Of a stretch of 33,803 bases of DNA, positions 15,883 to 24,570 are shown piece after piece (within the stretch, counting starts at the first letter, position 1; every line of letters begins with the position of its first letter). Source of the stretch: an uncultured Pelagibacteraceae bacterium (lineage in GTDB: Bacteria; Pseudomonadota; Alphaproteobacteria; Pelagibacterales; Pelagibacteraceae); contig CACLHW010000006.1 of assembly GCA_902606835.1 (NCBI GenBank), positions 27,501 to 61,303 on the forward strand, read 5' to 3'. The notes beneath the pieces were generated by a model. It had not been told where the DNA came from and searched no databases. It saw only the letters and a list, made by a program, of their open reading frames with translations. A program made the position numbers and the translations under genes.

Positions 15883-17031
15883 ATGAAAAAAATTTTATTC
15901 AATACGCCGCTCCAAAAAAAGAAATATTTTGATAATGTAAAAAAATTACTAAATTCAAAGAAGTCTTTACATGGACCAGGTAGAAATATTTTCCAAATAA
16001 AAAAAGATCTCAAGAAACAATATGGTTTTAATCATGTTCACTTAACAAATAGCTGCACAGCTGCAATGGAAATGTGTGCATTGATGATAAATTTAAAAAA
16101 AAATGACGAGGTTCTTATGCCATCGTACAATTATAATACTACAGCATCAAGTTTTGTAAGAACTGGCTGCAAAGTTAGATATTGCGATATAGACAAAAAA
16201 AATTTAATGCCAACTTTTGATCATATAAAACGCAATGTTAACAAAAAGACAAAAGTTATAGTGATAATTCATATGCAAGGCCTGCCTGTAGACTATTTAG
16301 GAGATTTGCAAAATTACTGTAAATCAAAAAAAATAATTTTAATTGAAGATGCGGCACCTGCACTAGGATCTTACGTAAAAAATAAACCTGCCGGCAGCTA
16401 TGGAGATTTTGCATGTTTTTCTTTTCATGAAACAAAAAATTATCAAAGCGGAATGGGTGGATTGTTAGTTGTAAATAATAAAAAATTTAAAAGAAAATCT
16501 GATTTAGTTTTTGATAAAGGTACCGATAGAACTTTGGTGGTTTCTGATCCAAATTATCATAAAAAATATTATTCATGGGTGGAAATTGGTTCATGTTTCA
16601 GGTTACCAGAACTTAATGCAAGTTTTTTACAACCCCAAATAAAAGATATTGATGGAGTAATTAAATATAGATCTAATTTATATAAAAGATATTTAAAAAA
16701 TTTTAATGGTTGGTTAACCGACGAGTTTACAATATGTAATAAAATGACACATAAATATAAATATAATTATCATGCATTTACAATTATTTTAAAAAGAAGA
16801 GAAAGAGAGAAGTTTTTAAAGTATTTAAAAAAAAATAATATAATAGCGTTTATAAGTTTTGAAGCGCTACATCTTTCAAAAATAGGAAAAAATTTTTTAA
16901 CTAAAAAGACGAAACTTGAAAATACTGATGAGATTATAAAAAAAATAGTTAGGCTTCCTATGCACAATCAATTAACTATTAAAGAAGTAGATTTTATTTG
17001 TAAAAAAGTTAAGGAATATTTTAACTCTTAA
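15883..17031 (+). CDS. PLP-dependent sugar aminotransferase (WecE/RffA-like)
   Basis: Seen: 382 residues closely following the WecE pattern: TNSCTAAMEM at 55-64, VLMPSYNYNTTA at 77-88, IEDAA at 154-158, Schiff-base Lys185 in FSFHETKNY at 179-187, DKGTDR near 210, and a C-terminal RLPMHNQL. Known: WecE makes dTDP-4-amino-4,6-dideoxygalactose from the 4-keto sugar. Here the neighbours (2,3-dehydratase, 3-ketoreductase, CDP-glucose 4,6-dehydratase) suggest that the substrate is instead a CDP-linked 2,6-dideoxy-4-keto hexose (inference). It starts at the base after the previous stop and shows no truncation. Confidence 0.85.
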   Translation: MKKILFNTPLQKKKYFDNVKKLLNSKKSLHGPGRNIFQIKKDLKKQYGFNHVHLTNSCTAAMEMCALMINLKKNDEVLMPSYNYNTTASSFVRTGCKVRYCDIDKKNLMPTFDHIKRNVNKKTKVIVIIHMQGLPVDYLGDLQNYCKSKKIILIEDAAPALGSYVKNKPAGSYGDFACFSFHETKNYQSGMGGLLVVNNKKFKRKSDLVFDKGTDRTLVVSDPNYHKKYYSWVEIGSCFRLPELNASFLQPQIKDIDGVIKYRSNLYKRYLKNFNGWLTDEFTICNKMTHKYKYNYHAFTIILKRREREKFLKYLKKNNIIAFISFEALHLSKIGKNFLTKKTKLENTDEIIKKIVRLPMHNQLTIKEVDFICKKVKEYFNS

Positions 17032-17039
17032 TTTAAAAA

Positions 17040-18317
17040 ATGAAATTTTTGTTAATTTCTTATAGCGAATTCGATGGTGTTGGACAGCATGTAGCCAACT
17101 TAAATACAAATTTAGAAAAGTTAGGGCATAAATCAAAAGTAATTTTATTACATAAGTTAAATGATACAGAAAATAATATAATTAAAATCAAAAGATCATT
17201 TTTATCGAGAATATTTTTTTTCTTTTTAGAGTTTTTAAAAAAAGATTTAAAAGGTTTGTTCAGTTTTGGAAATAGCACAATTAAATACAATTCTATTAAA
17301 AGATATATAGATGAATCCGAAGTAATAATAATATACTCGATGCATAAAATATTATCATTTAATATGTTGGAAAAAATATTTAAAACTAATAAAGTTATTT
17401 ATTTACGCCCGTTAGATTGGGAATTTGCTACAGGCGGATGTCATTTAAATATAACAGATAAAGGTGACATATGTAATAAATTTCATACTAGTTGTGATAA
17501 ATGTCCGCAATTAAATTTTTTCAATTTTTTTAATCTTTCAAAAAAAATTTTTAATAAAAAACAAAAAGTTCTTGAAAAATATCATCCCAAAATATTTGTT
17601 GAAAATAATTTTACTAAGGATGTTTATAATACTTCTTCAATAACAAAAAACATGAAAATAGAAACAATCTTTCTAGGAGTAAATAAAGAAAGAATTAAGT
17701 TTATTTCAAAAGAAGATGCAAGAAAAAATCTTAATCTAGATAAAAGTGACAAGATAATATTATTTGGCACATTTAATATGGATGCACCTCATAAAGGTGG
17801 CAGAATTATTGAAAGCATTCTTAAAAATTTTATTTCAAATTTATATAAAAATAAAGAATCTAAAATAGATTTTAGTAAAATAAAATTAATAACCTTTGGA
17901 AGAAAAAACACTTTTACATTTAGTATACCAGAAATAAAATGGGTTCATTTTGGCGAAATTAATTCAGATCAAAAATTAAATTTTTTGTATAGATCCGCAG
18001 ATGTTTTTGCCTCACCTTCAACAGGATGTAATGGGCCCCACATAGTCCTTGAAGCCTTAGCGAACGATCTTCCAGTAGTAGCATTTGATCAGGGAGTTGC
18101 CCAAGATTCAGTTATTAACGGTGTAAATGGTTATTTGGTTCCTTGTTTTAGCAAAGAAAATTTTTCTAATTCTATTTTTAAAGCCCTATTTTTAAATGAA
18201 CTAGTCGATCCTAAAAATGAAAATGAAAAGTTAAAATCTATTTTTAACTATACAAATGAAGCTAAAATGATAATACAAAATGCTTCAGAAGATTTAAAAA
18301 ATAAAACTTATAATTAA
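17040..18317 (+). CDS. Family 4 glycosyltransferase (GT-B)
   Basis: A retaining GT-B transferase, probably adding one sugar to the surface glycan on the cytoplasmic face. Seen: 425 residues. The N-terminal acceptor domain begins FLLISYSEFDGVGQHV with the glycine-rich loop near 12-17. A WEFATGGCHLN segment near 128-138 and cysteines in a CxxC-PQL pattern near 151-160 match a common GT4 subgroup with a small cysteine cluster. The donor domain has ILFGTFN near 240, ADVFASPSTGCNGPHIVLEAL near 320-340 (donor-phosphate site), and PVVAFDQG after it. The donor sugar is unknown. It is preceded by the WecE-like gene (8 nt) and followed by rfbG (1 nt). Confidence 0.88.
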   Translation: MKFLLISYSEFDGVGQHVANLNTNLEKLGHKSKVILLHKLNDTENNIIKIKRSFLSRIFFFFLEFLKKDLKGLFSFGNSTIKYNSIKRYIDESEVIIIYSMHKILSFNMLEKIFKTNKVIYLRPLDWEFATGGCHLNITDKGDICNKFHTSCDKCPQLNFFNFFNLSKKIFNKKQKVLEKYHPKIFVENNFTKDVYNTSSITKNMKIETIFLGVNKERIKFISKEDARKNLNLDKSDKIILFGTFNMDAPHKGGRIIESILKNFISNLYKNKESKIDFSKIKLITFGRKNTFTFSIPEIKWVHFGEINSDQKLNFLYRSADVFASPSTGCNGPHIVLEALANDLPVVAFDQGVAQDSVINGVNGYLVPCFSKENFSNSIFKALFLNELVDPKNENEKLKSIFNYTNEAKMIIQNASEDLKNKTYN

Positions 18318-18318
18318 A

Positions 18319-19401
18319 ATGCTTTTAAAGAATTTTTTTAATAAGAAAACTGTAATAGTTACAGGACATACAGGGTTTAAAGGATCATGGATTTCTATTT
18401 GGCTGAAAACCTTGGGAGCTAGAGTAATAGGTTTATCCATAAGCGAACCTAAAGGTCAATCTCATTATAAAGCCATAAACTTAAAAACAAAGATAAAGAG
18501 TATAAAAATAGATATAAGAGATTTAAAAAAATTAAAAAAAGTATTTAAAAAATATCAACCCGATTATGTTTTTCACTTGGCCGCACAAGCTTTGGTTAAA
18601 AAATCTTATATTGATCCAATTTATACATGGAGCACAAATACACTTGGGACATTAAATGTTTTAGAATCTATGAGGTATATAAAAAAAAAATGCGTAGCAG
18701 TAATTATAACAAGTGATAAAAGTTATAAAAATCTTGAAATAAAAAGAGGTTATAGAGAAGATGATATTTTGGGTGGAAAAGATCCTTACAGTGCTTCAAA
18801 AGGATCTGCCGAGTTAGCTATACAATCTCATATAAGTTCATTCTTTCCAATTAAAAAAACTAAAGTTTTAATTGGAGTGGCAAGAGCCGGCAATGTTATA
18901 GGAGGAGGGGATTGGTCTGAAAATCGCTTAATTCCTGATTGCATAAAATCTTGGTCAAAAAATAAAAAAGTTATATTACGGAATCCTAACTCAACTAGAC
19001 CATGGCAGCATGTGTTAGAGGCGGTAGGAGCTTATCTAATTTTAGCAATAAACCTTAAAAAAAATAAAAAATTACATGGAGAAGTGTTTAACTTTGGCCC
19101 CAAAGATAAAAAAAATTATAAGGTTATATTTGTAGTTAAATTAATGAGGAAATTTTGGAGTAAAGTGAGATGGAAAATATTAAATAAAAAGAAAAATGTT
19201 TTTTATGAATCTACTTTATTAAAGTTAAATGTTAGCAAGGCTAAAAAAAGGCTTAAATGGAAAAGTATTTTAACAATTAATCAAACTATAAAGATGGTAA
19301 TAGAATGGTATAAAAATTATTATATGAGTTCAAAAAAAATATATAAAACCTCTTTAAGCCAAATTAAATTGTATGAAAAACTTTTAGAGAAAAAAAATTA
19401 A
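18319..19401 (+). CDS. rfbG: CDP-glucose 4,6-dehydratase
   Basis: Converts CDP-glucose to CDP-4-keto-6-deoxyglucose with bound NAD. Seen: 360 residues, the usual length. VTGHTGFKGSW at about 14-24 is the RfbG version of the cofactor loop, HLAAQALVKKSY lies near 92-103, SDKSY near 136 and the catalytic Tyr/Lys in YSASKGSAEL near 157-166. RPWQHVLEAVGAYL is near 232. rfbF follows after 2 nt, so CDP-glucose supply and dehydration are coupled. Known: the RfbH/AscC 3-dehydrase route to 3,6-dideoxyhexoses usually follows, but no such gene is present here. An A10 run (18681-18690) is inside the gene. Confidence 0.94.
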   Translation: MLLKNFFNKKTVIVTGHTGFKGSWISIWLKTLGARVIGLSISEPKGQSHYKAINLKTKIKSIKIDIRDLKKLKKVFKKYQPDYVFHLAAQALVKKSYIDPIYTWSTNTLGTLNVLESMRYIKKKCVAVIITSDKSYKNLEIKRGYREDDILGGKDPYSASKGSAELAIQSHISSFFPIKKTKVLIGVARAGNVIGGGDWSENRLIPDCIKSWSKNKKVILRNPNSTRPWQHVLEAVGAYLILAINLKKNKKLHGEVFNFGPKDKKNYKVIFVVKLMRKFWSKVRWKILNKKKNVFYESTLLKLNVSKAKKRLKWKSILTINQTIKMVIEWYKNYYMSSKKIYKTSLSQIKLYEKLLEKKN

Positions 19402-19403
19402 AA

Positions 19404-20096
19404 ATGAAAGTTGTTTTATTAGCTGGCGGTTTTGGAACAAGGTTGTCCGAATATACCAAAACAGTGCCAAAGCCCATGATAAGTGTTGGCGGCGAACCAA
19501 TTCTATTACATATAATGAAACATTATGCCAAGTATGGTTTTAAGGATTTTTATATCGCTCTGGGTTACAAAGGAAAAATGATAAAAAAATTTTTCAAGAA
19601 AAAAAAATTCAAGTGGAATATTAATTTAATTGAAACTGGGAAAAACACAATGACTGGTGGAAGATTAAAAAGATTAAAAAAGTATTTGGGCAACGAAACA
19701 TTTATGATGACATATGGAGATGGGTTATCCAATGTAAATTTAAAAAAATTATTAAAATTTCATAAAAAAAATAAAAAGTTAGTTACATTAACTGCTGTTA
19801 GACCTCCAGCTAGGTTTGGTGCTTTAAAACTTATTGGTCAACACGTAGGTTACTTTAAAGAAAAATCAAAGCTCGATGAAGGTTGGATAAACGGCGGCTT
19901 TTTTGTTATGGAACCAAAATTTTTAAAATTTATTAAAAATGACAAAACATATTTAGAAAGAGAGCCTTTAGAAGATGTGAGCAAAAAAAAACAGCTTACT
20001 GCTTTTAGACACGAGGGTTTTTGGCAATGTATGGATACGAAGAGAGATAAAGACTTGCTAAATAAAATTATAAATAGCAAAAAAATCAAATTTTGA
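19404..20096 (+). CDS. rfbF: Glucose-1-phosphate cytidylyltransferase
   Basis: Makes CDP-glucose from CTP and glucose-1-phosphate, the entry to CDP-deoxyhexoses. Seen: 230 residues, a little shorter than the roughly 257 of enteric RfbF. LAGGFGTRLSEYTKTVPKPM spans 6-25 and contains the pyrophosphorylase motif plus the RfbF-specific SEYT insertion. IETGKNTMTGGRLKR is near 76-90, a MTYGDG metal site near 105-110, and WINGGFFVMEP near 160-170. The missing length is at the C-terminus; all core motifs are intact. Its TGA overlaps the TTG start of the following SDR by 4 nt. The order rfbG-rfbF is reversed compared with the enteric rfbF-rfbG order. Confidence 0.94.
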   Translation: MKVVLLAGGFGTRLSEYTKTVPKPMISVGGEPILLHIMKHYAKYGFKDFYIALGYKGKMIKKFFKKKKFKWNINLIETGKNTMTGGRLKRLKKYLGNETFMMTYGDGLSNVNLKKLLKFHKKNKKLVTLTAVRPPARFGALKLIGQHVGYFKEKSKLDEGWINGGFFVMEPKFLKFIKNDKTYLEREPLEDVSKKKQLTAFRHEGFWQCMDTKRDKDLLNKIINSKKIKF

Positions 20097-20992
20097 AATC
20101 TAAAAATAAAATATTAATTGTTGGCGGTACTGGTTTTATTGGGTACCACTTAGCAAAAAAATGTTTATCAAAGGGTTGGTTAGTTACCAGTATATCTACA
20201 AAACATGCAAAAAAAATAAGATTTTTACCAAAAGTAAAATATTTAATTTGTGACATAACTAATAAAAAATTATTAAAAAAAAAAATAAAAAAAGATTTTA
20301 ATTATGTTGTAAATCTCGGTGGTTATGTTGACCATTCACATAAAAAGAAAACTTTTCAAAGTCATTATAAAGGATGTTTGAATCTAACTGAAATTTTTTT
20401 AAAAAATCCCCCTCGTGCATTTGTTCAAATGGGAAGTAGTGTTGAATATGGTAGCCTAAAATCTCCACAAAAAGAATTTGGAAAATGTAATCCAAAGTCA
20501 ATTTATGGAAAAGCAAAGTTATTGACCACAAATCATTTAGTTAAACTTTATAAAAAAAAAAAATTTCCAAGTACTATTTTAAGATTGTATTTAGCTTACG
20601 GAGCAAAACAAGACTTAAATCGATTTCTTCCGATCATTATTAATGGTTGTTTAAAAAATAAAAAATTTCCTTGTTCCAAAGGTAATCAATTAAGAGATTT
20701 TGTTCATGTAACTGATGTTGTGGAAGCTATAATTAAATCTCTAACGAATAAAAAAGCTAAGGGACAAATTTTTAATATTGGATCTGGTAAGCCGCAAAAA
20801 CTTATAAACATTATTAAATATGTAAGAAAAATTTCAAAAGGAGGCTATCCTCAATTTGGAAAAATTAAACTAAGAAAAGATGAGATTTTAAAAATTTATC
20901 CAAACATTAAAAAAGTAAAAAATTTTATTAACTGGAAACCAAAAATATCTTTTAGAAAAGGTATAAAAAATACAATTAGGTATTATAAATGA
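20093..20992 (+). CDS. NAD-dependent epimerase/reductase of the extended SDR family, probably acting on a CDP-deoxy sugar
   Basis: Seen: 299 residues from a TTG start that overlaps the rfbF stop. The cofactor loop VGGTGFIGYH is at 10-19, NLGGYVDH near 82, a QMGSSVEYGS strand near 118-127, and catalytic YGKAK near 143-147. RDFVHVTDVVEA follows near 203. Known: RfbJ-type SDRs next to rfbFG reduce the 4-keto group of CDP-4-keto-deoxy sugars. Tight linkage to rfbF supports that or an epimerase role. It has two long A-tracts (A11 at 20275-20285, A12 at 20552-20563). The downstream GT2 gene overlaps its end by 4 nt. Confidence 0.8.
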   Translation: MKSKNKILIVGGTGFIGYHLAKKCLSKGWLVTSISTKHAKKIRFLPKVKYLICDITNKKLLKKKIKKDFNYVVNLGGYVDHSHKKKTFQSHYKGCLNLTEIFLKNPPRAFVQMGSSVEYGSLKSPQKEFGKCNPKSIYGKAKLLTTNHLVKLYKKKKFPSTILRLYLAYGAKQDLNRFLPIIINGCLKNKKFPCSKGNQLRDFVHVTDVVEAIIKSLTNKKAKGQIFNIGSGKPQKLINIIKYVRKISKGGYPQFGKIKLRKDEILKIYPNIKKVKNFINWKPKISFRKGIKNTIRYYK

Positions 20993-21888
20993 TTATTGAT
21001 AAAGATAAAGAACCACTTGTTAGTATTATAATGAATTGTTTTAATGGAGAAAAATTTTTAAAAGAAAGCATTGAATGCATTATCTCTCAAACTTATAAAA
21101 ATTGGGAATTAATTTTTTGGGACAATCAATCAAAAGACAAAAGTGCAGAAATTTTTAAAAATTATAATGATTACAGATTCAAATATTTTTATTCTAAAGA
21201 TCACACAACATTGTACAAAGCAAGAAATCTAGCAATAGAAAAAGCAAAAGGTGATTTTATTGCTTTTCTAGACACCGATGATTTATGGGATGAAAATAAA
21301 CTTAAACTACAGATGTATCATTTTGACAAATCTAAAGTTGGAGTCGTTTATAGCAATTGTTGGATTTTAAAAAAAAATGGAAAAAAAAAGCTGTATGTTA
21401 AAAAAAATTTGCCCGCAGGTAATATTTTCCAGGAATTAATTGACAATTATAATGTTGGGATTCTTACTGCAGTAATAAGAAAAAGTATTTATTTAAAACT
21501 CCCAAAAAAATTTGATGAAAGATTTTGGATTACGGGTGATTATGATTTATTTTTAAGACTTTCAAAGATATGTTTATTTGAACCAGTTCAAAAACCTTTA
21601 GCATCTTATAGGTTGCACGATAATAACTTGTCAAAGCTTAACAAAGTTCGTGAAGTTCAAGAATCAGAAATTTGGCTAAATGAAAATAAGTTGGATCTAA
21701 ACGAATCTCAAATTAAAAAAGTACAAAAAAAAGTTGATTACATGAAATTTTTAAATTATAAAATTGAAGGAAAATATAAAGATTGCATAAGTATATTATT
21801 TAATCCAAAAAATAATCTACTAAGTATTAAGAATTTAATATTATTTTTATCACCGTCATTCTTTTTAAAAAAATTATTATGGTTTTAA
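20989..21888 (+). CDS. Family 2 glycosyltransferase
   Basis: An inverting GT-A transferase, last of the long plus-strand cluster. Seen: 299 residues. VSIIMNCFNGEKFL at 11-24 opens the GT2 domain, WDNQSKDKS is near 44-52, ARNLAIEKAKGDFIAFLDTDDLW at 78-100 holds the acidic metal site (residues 95-98), and FWITGDYDLFLRLS near 182-195 carries the candidate catalytic Asp. SYRLHDNNLSK follows, as in many O-antigen transferases. The last 25 residues are hydrophobic and basic and may touch the membrane. Its start overlaps the upstream SDR by 4 nt. No terminator hairpin is visible after it. Confidence 0.88.
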   Translation: MIIDKDKEPLVSIIMNCFNGEKFLKESIECIISQTYKNWELIFWDNQSKDKSAEIFKNYNDYRFKYFYSKDHTTLYKARNLAIEKAKGDFIAFLDTDDLWDENKLKLQMYHFDKSKVGVVYSNCWILKKNGKKKLYVKKNLPAGNIFQELIDNYNVGILTAVIRKSIYLKLPKKFDERFWITGDYDLFLRLSKICLFEPVQKPLASYRLHDNNLSKLNKVREVQESEIWLNENKLDLNESQIKKVQKKVDYMKFLNYKIEGKYKDCISILFNPKNNLLSIKNLILFLSPSFFLKKLLWF

Positions 21889-21952
21889 AGAAAAGAATTA
21901 AATGATATATTTTTAATTAATTAGATATAAAATAGTGGAGATTAACAAAATT

Positions 21953-22075
21953 ATGAGCGACGATCATAAAATGACTAAAAAAGATAAATTGGTTTTAACA
22001 ATAACTCTTGCCGCAATATTTTTTGGGGTATTTGGTTTAGGGTTTGTTGGTCTAATATTCAATTTATCTAGTTAA
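21953..22075 (+). CDS. Small single-pass membrane protein (40 residues)
   Basis: A short open frame not overlapped by any larger gene. It begins at ATG 21953 with a plausible ribosome site GGAG at 21937-21940 (12-nt spacing) and ends at TAA 22073-22075. The product has a charged N-terminus (MSDDHKMTKKDK) followed by one hydrophobic helix of about 22 residues rich in Leu, Ile, Phe and Gly, and ends NLSS. It should sit in the inner membrane with the N-terminus inside. It fills the gap between the glycosyltransferase cluster and the large radical SAM gene. The function is unknown. The combination of start, ribosome site and coherent helix makes it likely real. Confidence 0.6.
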   Translation: MSDDHKMTKKDKLVLTITLAAIFFGVFGLGFVGLIFNLSS

Positions 22076-22122
22076 ATTAATAATTGCACTTTTAAAGAAA
22101 TTTTGTATATTCTATAAGCAGA

Positions 22123-24555
22123 ATGTTTAAAGAAAATCAAATAAATCAAAGTAAAAATAATGAACATTATGATGTTGTGTTATTACAACTTCCGCTTTGG
22201 GGAGCATATCACCCACCTTTGTCACACGGTCTTTTAAAGTCTTATTTAGGGCACCACGGTATAACTTGTAAAACAATAGATTTAAATGCTGAAATATACA
22301 GCACAAGAGGTAAAAAATATTTTGACTTTTGGCATGTTAAACACAGTCAGTCAGATAAATTATTTGTTCGTAAGACAATGATGGAAATGTATAAAGATTT
22401 TAGACCAATAATGCTTTACTACATGAATGAAATAAGAAAAGCTTCTCCATTGGTCGTTGGCTGTTCAATATTTGATTCTTCAAGAATTATATCAGAGATT
22501 TTTTTTGAAGATCTTAGAAAAAATGTACCAGGATGCAAACATATTATGGGTGGTCCTGGAGTTGCACATTTTATGAAGAACACAGAAGAGTTACTTTCCC
22601 ATGATCATATCGACGCTGTTTGCCAAGACGAAGGGGAAAATGCACTTCTTGACTATTACAATGCAGTTAAGAACAATACAGGCGAACCAGTTGCCGGCGT
22701 AGTTTACAAGCACAATGGAAAAGTTCTTCAAGGTCCTCCTTCTCAGTACAAAGGTAAGCTAGATACTTTACCTTATCCAAATTTTGATGACGTAAATATA
22801 AAACATTATATCGATAGAACTTTACCTCTTTACAGTTCTAGAGGATGTGTAAACAAGTGCAATTATTGTAGTGCAATCGGATTTATGACAAACAAAAGAT
22901 ATCCTTTTAGATTTAGATCAGGGCAACGAATGTTTGACGAAGTAGTTTATCTAACAAATAAATATCCCGAGATAGAAGAGATAAGATTTGCCAATAACAT
23001 TGACAATGGAAAGGTTAGAGCTTTGGAAGAGTTTTGTGATTTAATGATTGAATCTGGCCTTAATAAAAAAGTTACATGGTGTATGGAAAGTAGTGTTATT
23101 CGTAAAGAAATGAGAAAACCATTTTATGAAAAATTAGCAGAAGCAGGATGCACATTTATTAACTACGGTGTGGAAACACCAGCAAAACACTTATTAGAAA
23201 AAGTTGGAAAAACTCTTGCAATTAATAAAGATGTAGATCTTCCCGCAATACTCAAAGAAGGATCACAAGCTGGAATTGATATAAATATTAATATAATGTT
23301 TGGTTTACCAGGTGAAACCGAAGATGATTTTAAATTTTTAAAACAATTTTTATCAGATTATAAAGATACATTAACAATGGTTAGCCCGGCATTGCAGTTT
23401 TGTGAATACTATCCAGGATCCCCAGGTAATTCTAATCCAGATTCCATAGGTGTAGATTTTAGCAAGGGTACGTTAATGTGGGAAAGTAAAGATGGAACAA
23501 ACACTTATCTAACAAGAATGGATCGTTTTGAAAAATTAACCGCACATTTAAGAAAATTAAAAATTCACAACTTTTTCCAAGTTGACGAAATAGTTGATAA
23601 GTGGGCCAGACTTTTTGAGTATTATTATGTATCTAAAGATCCTGAAAATGCCAAAATTAATTATCACAAGATTCCAAAAGAACAATTAACTGAGCAAATT
23701 ACAGCTAAATATATACATATTACTACTGGCGACACTTCAGCATTAAAAAAATATGACGAAAAACGAAAAAAGAAACAAATAGCAAAAATAGAAGACTATC
23801 TTGCTTACAGAGGTACTCTAGAAAAAAATTTCATTCATGAATCTTTAGATAGTTTTATTCAAGATTACGTTAACGTTAAGCCTTATGATAGAGAGTATCC
23901 AATAGCAACATGGAAACACAATGTAAGAAAGTTTGCTCTAGCAGCTACAGGATATAATAAGATAGAAACTTTAATTAGTAAGGTGCTTATAGCTCTTGGA
24001 AAGATTGACAAAACCTTAATCTCTGCTTCAGAATTACAACTAAGCAGTAATGACAAGTTTACTTTAATTGAAAAATCTTTCGACAATCTTGATTTATTAA
24101 TAAATAATACAGATAAAAGCATGAATAGTCTTATTTCTAAGTCTATTAAAAAGATTAATAAAACCTCCTACTATCATGAAAAAATTTGCGAGATGTTACA
24201 CTTGTTTGTTAATGCGTTTAGAATAATTAATGATGATAAATTTGATGTGAAAAATAATGATTTAAATTCTATCACAGACAAATTATTTAAATTGCTAAAT
24301 TCAACAGATGAAAATGAAAATAGAATATTTTCAAAACTGCAAATAGAAACTCGTATAATGGGAATGTATAATCGTATTATTGGTTACAGAAACACTGAAA
24401 GAGGAATAGCAATGCTTCATTCAACAATGTCTATAATTATAAGAAAATTAGTAGAAGTAAAATGTCATGAATCTTCAGTAAAAATTTCAACACCAGAGCG
24501 TCAAGTTCATAATTTAAATGGCGCAACTTCTAATCCAGCCCACGTAAGCAAATAA
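22123..24555 (+). CDS. B12-binding-type radical SAM protein, long form
   Basis: Seen: 810 residues. Residues 15-230 form a cobalamin-binding-like Rossmann region (MGGPGVAHFM at 142-151, EGENALLDYY near 170). The radical SAM domain begins with CVNKCNYC, with cluster ligands Cys242, Cys246 and Cys249, and contains INYGVETP near 345 and NIMFGLPGETEDDF near 388. The B12 DxHxxG motif is not evident, as in many members. From about 480 to 810 there is a long, helical, mostly charged extension with no recognisable family. Known: this class does methylations and complex sugar or lipid rearrangements. The substrate is unknown. It stands between a 40-residue membrane-protein gene and the convergent minus-strand operon, and its base composition is less lysine-codon-rich than the preceding cluster. 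Confidence 0.85.
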   Translation: MFKENQINQSKNNEHYDVVLLQLPLWGAYHPPLSHGLLKSYLGHHGITCKTIDLNAEIYSTRGKKYFDFWHVKHSQSDKLFVRKTMMEMYKDFRPIMLYYMNEIRKASPLVVGCSIFDSSRIISEIFFEDLRKNVPGCKHIMGGPGVAHFMKNTEELLSHDHIDAVCQDEGENALLDYYNAVKNNTGEPVAGVVYKHNGKVLQGPPSQYKGKLDTLPYPNFDDVNIKHYIDRTLPLYSSRGCVNKCNYCSAIGFMTNKRYPFRFRSGQRMFDEVVYLTNKYPEIEEIRFANNIDNGKVRALEEFCDLMIESGLNKKVTWCMESSVIRKEMRKPFYEKLAEAGCTFINYGVETPAKHLLEKVGKTLAINKDVDLPAILKEGSQAGIDININIMFGLPGETEDDFKFLKQFLSDYKDTLTMVSPALQFCEYYPGSPGNSNPDSIGVDFSKGTLMWESKDGTNTYLTRMDRFEKLTAHLRKLKIHNFFQVDEIVDKWARLFEYYYVSKDPENAKINYHKIPKEQLTEQITAKYIHITTGDTSALKKYDEKRKKKQIAKIEDYLAYRGTLEKNFIHESLDSFIQDYVNVKPYDREYPIATWKHNVRKFALAATGYNKIETLISKVLIALGKIDKTLISASELQLSSNDKFTLIEKSFDNLDLLINNTDKSMNSLISKSIKKINKTSYYHEKICEMLHLFVNAFRIINDDKFDVKNNDLNSITDKLFKLLNSTDENENRIFSKLQIETRIMGMYNRIIGYRNTERGIAMLHSTMSIIIRKLVEVKCHESSVKISTPERQVHNLNGATSNPAHVSK

Positions 24556-24570
24556 GTTTTATTTTTCCAG

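Noticed and set aside
22084-22122. Possible promoter (TTGCAC, 18 nt, TATTCT) before the 810-residue radical SAM gene
   Set aside because: The -35 matches consensus at only three positions, and AT-rich DNA gives many such -10 matches.
24556-24570. Possible bidirectional terminator between the convergent genes
   Set aside because: The 15-nt gap and adjacent bases form no stable stem followed by a T-run on either strand.
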